NCBI GenBank assembly: GCA_019636345.1
Contig: JAHBXQ010000004.1
Coordinates: forward strand, 310,001-374,000
Length of the DNA: 64,000 nucleotides
From: Pirellulales bacterium
GTDB lineage: Bacteria; Planctomycetota; Planctomycetia; Pirellulales; Lacipirellulaceae
Direction of reading: 5' to 3'
Each line of letters starts with the position of its first letter. Positions within the stretch are counted from its first letter, which is position 1. Positions 63,125-64,000 of this stretch are shown one piece after another. Under the pieces are notes generated by a model, which saw nothing but the letters and a program-made list of their open reading frames with translations, did no database searches and was not told the DNA's origin. Made by a program: the position numbers and the translations under genes.

Positions 63125-63471
63125 GGCTGTCAACAATGCATGCGGGAAGGAGAAAACCAGCGGGCCCGTCAGGGTACCCCAAGCGTCAGTCGCCCAAAAG
63201 GGGCGACTGGGCGTCGCGTGCCCGAGGCCGCTGGTTCGTCTGGTGCGGGGCGCCATGGCCGCAGTGCGAAGCGCCGCGGTCTGGCGAATTCCCGCAGGAA
63301 ACAAGCTTGTTCGCGTCGGCCGCCCTCCGTTCGCGTGCCGCCCCGGCGGGCTCTGTTGAACATCCCCCTCGTTCCGACAGTTCGCCTCCCGGGTCGTGCC
63401 ATTCAGCCGGCTGTGATACGATCTTGGTTTGGTTTCGCCCTTTGTTTACTAGCTGCGCTAGGATGCCCGTC
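63125..63471. other. Divergent intergenic region with a hairpin
   Basis: Between dapL and the SEC-C gene. It contains a perfect 9-base stem, CAGTCGCCC and GGGCGACTG, at 63187-63209 with a short loop. No gene is seen. Confidence 0.5.
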
Positions 63472-64000
63472 ATGAGCGTCGACCCCTACGCCCCGTGCCC
63501 GTGCGGCAGCGGCAAGAAGCTGAAATTTTGCTGCTCGGACTTGGTTCACGAGATCGAGAAGATCGACAAGCTCATCCACGCCGATCAGCCGCGGGCGGCG
63601 CTGGCGCGGTGCGAGCAACTCTTGACCAAGGAGCCGAACCGGGCGTCGCTCCTCGATCTGGCGGCGATGCTCAAGTTGTCGCTCGAAGACGTCGACGGAG
63701 CCGCCGCGATCGTGCAGACGTTTCTGGCCGCGCACCCCGACAGCCCCACGGCCCACGCCCAAGCGGCGCTTGTGGCGACGGCGCGCGAGGATGCGGCCAC
63801 GGCCGTCGGCGAACTGCAGAGTGCGTTCGAACATTGCGGCAACGACCTGCCGCAGCGGGTGTTCGAGGCGATCGGCGCCGTCGGGCACGCGCTCTTGCTG
63901 GCTGGCGATCTCGTCGCGGCTCGAGCTCACCTGCTGATGTACGCCGGACTGGCGCCGAACGACGACAACGAAGCCGTCGAATTGCTGCTTCGGCTGAACC
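63472..64000 (+). CDS. SEC-C motif protein with TPR-like repeats, 5' part
   Basis: The frame runs off the right edge. Near the N-terminus is a zinc-binding SEC-C motif, PCPCGSGKKLKFCC, as in SecA tails and other C-x-C-x(8)-C-C proteins. This is followed by helical repeats (AALARCEQLLTKEPNRASLL, AIVQTFLAAHPDSPTAHAQA) that look like TPR units. The ATG at 63472 has AGGA about eight bases upstream; an ATG at 63463 is also possible. The function is unknown. Confidence 0.8.
   Translation, partial: MSVDPYAPCPCGSGKKLKFCCSDLVHEIEKIDKLIHADQPRAALARCEQLLTKEPNRASLLDLAAMLKLSLEDVDGAAAIVQTFLAAHPDSPTAHAQAALVATAREDAATAVGELQSAFEHCGNDLPQRVFEAIGAVGHALLLAGDLVAARAHLLMYAGLAPNDDNEAVELLLRLN

Overview
The window reads as a piece of a planctomycete chromosome, most likely of the Pirellulales. 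The evidence is high GC, a sulfatase that carries autotransporter-type strands, a dockerin-like pair and a PEP-CTERM anchor, clade-typical heparinase, AIM24 and beta-CASP proteins, DapL, and many starts without a clear Shine-Dalgarno sequence. No rRNA, tRNA or CRISPR array was seen.

Layout. (1) 1-7.0 kb is core housekeeping: the 3' end of a PQQ beta-propeller gene, argS, rsfS, bcp, a PilZ protein, a polyprenyl synthase coupled to moaC, and a DUF2007-like gene. (2) 7.6-16.3 kb is the most unusual part. I read it as a sedentary chromosomal integron. It holds an integron integrase cut down to about 60 recognisable residues on the minus strand, its near-consensus promoter, an attI-like site with two direct repeats, and about twelve single-gene cassettes, all on the plus strand. 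The cassettes are separated by imperfect-palindrome attC-like sites. Three of these sites carry the same promoter-like pair (TTGGCG, 18 bases, TATACT) in the attC loop. A REPIN/MITE-like element, a frameshifted transposase remnant and a beheaded cassette show decay. A strong bidirectional terminator closes the array. (3) 16.5-28.6 kb is mainly a minus-strand block: an HTH-receiver regulator, a glycan-type protein and a methyltransferase, smc, a FlgI-like HEAT lipoprotein, yidD, rnpA, a small membrane gene and a DnaJ-like gene, with one plus-strand sulfotransferase. (4) 28.9-42.8 kb holds metabolic and housekeeping genes: beta-CASP nuclease, LOG protein, three tandem AIM24 paralogues, panB, RidA, heparinase-like lyase, methyltransferase, a glycine-rich secreted protein, a membrane-TPR protein and a metallophosphoesterase. 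(5) 42.9-61.8 kb is a surface polysaccharide locus: GT9 transferase, wecB, methyltransferase, a WbaP-type initiating transferase, fcl and gmd (GDP-fucose), a Wzx-like flippase, a Wzy-like polymerase, two sulfotransferases, two GT4 transferases and an exported sulfatase. (6) The right edge has dapL and a truncated SEC-C/TPR gene.

Working together: the polysaccharide locus has the parts to start a glycan on undecaprenyl phosphate, supply GDP-fucose, flip and polymerise the repeat unit, and add sulfate. I infer a sulfated, fucose-containing exopolysaccharide. The integron is probably no longer able to move its own cassettes, but the stored genes may still be expressed from the promoters inside their recombination sites.
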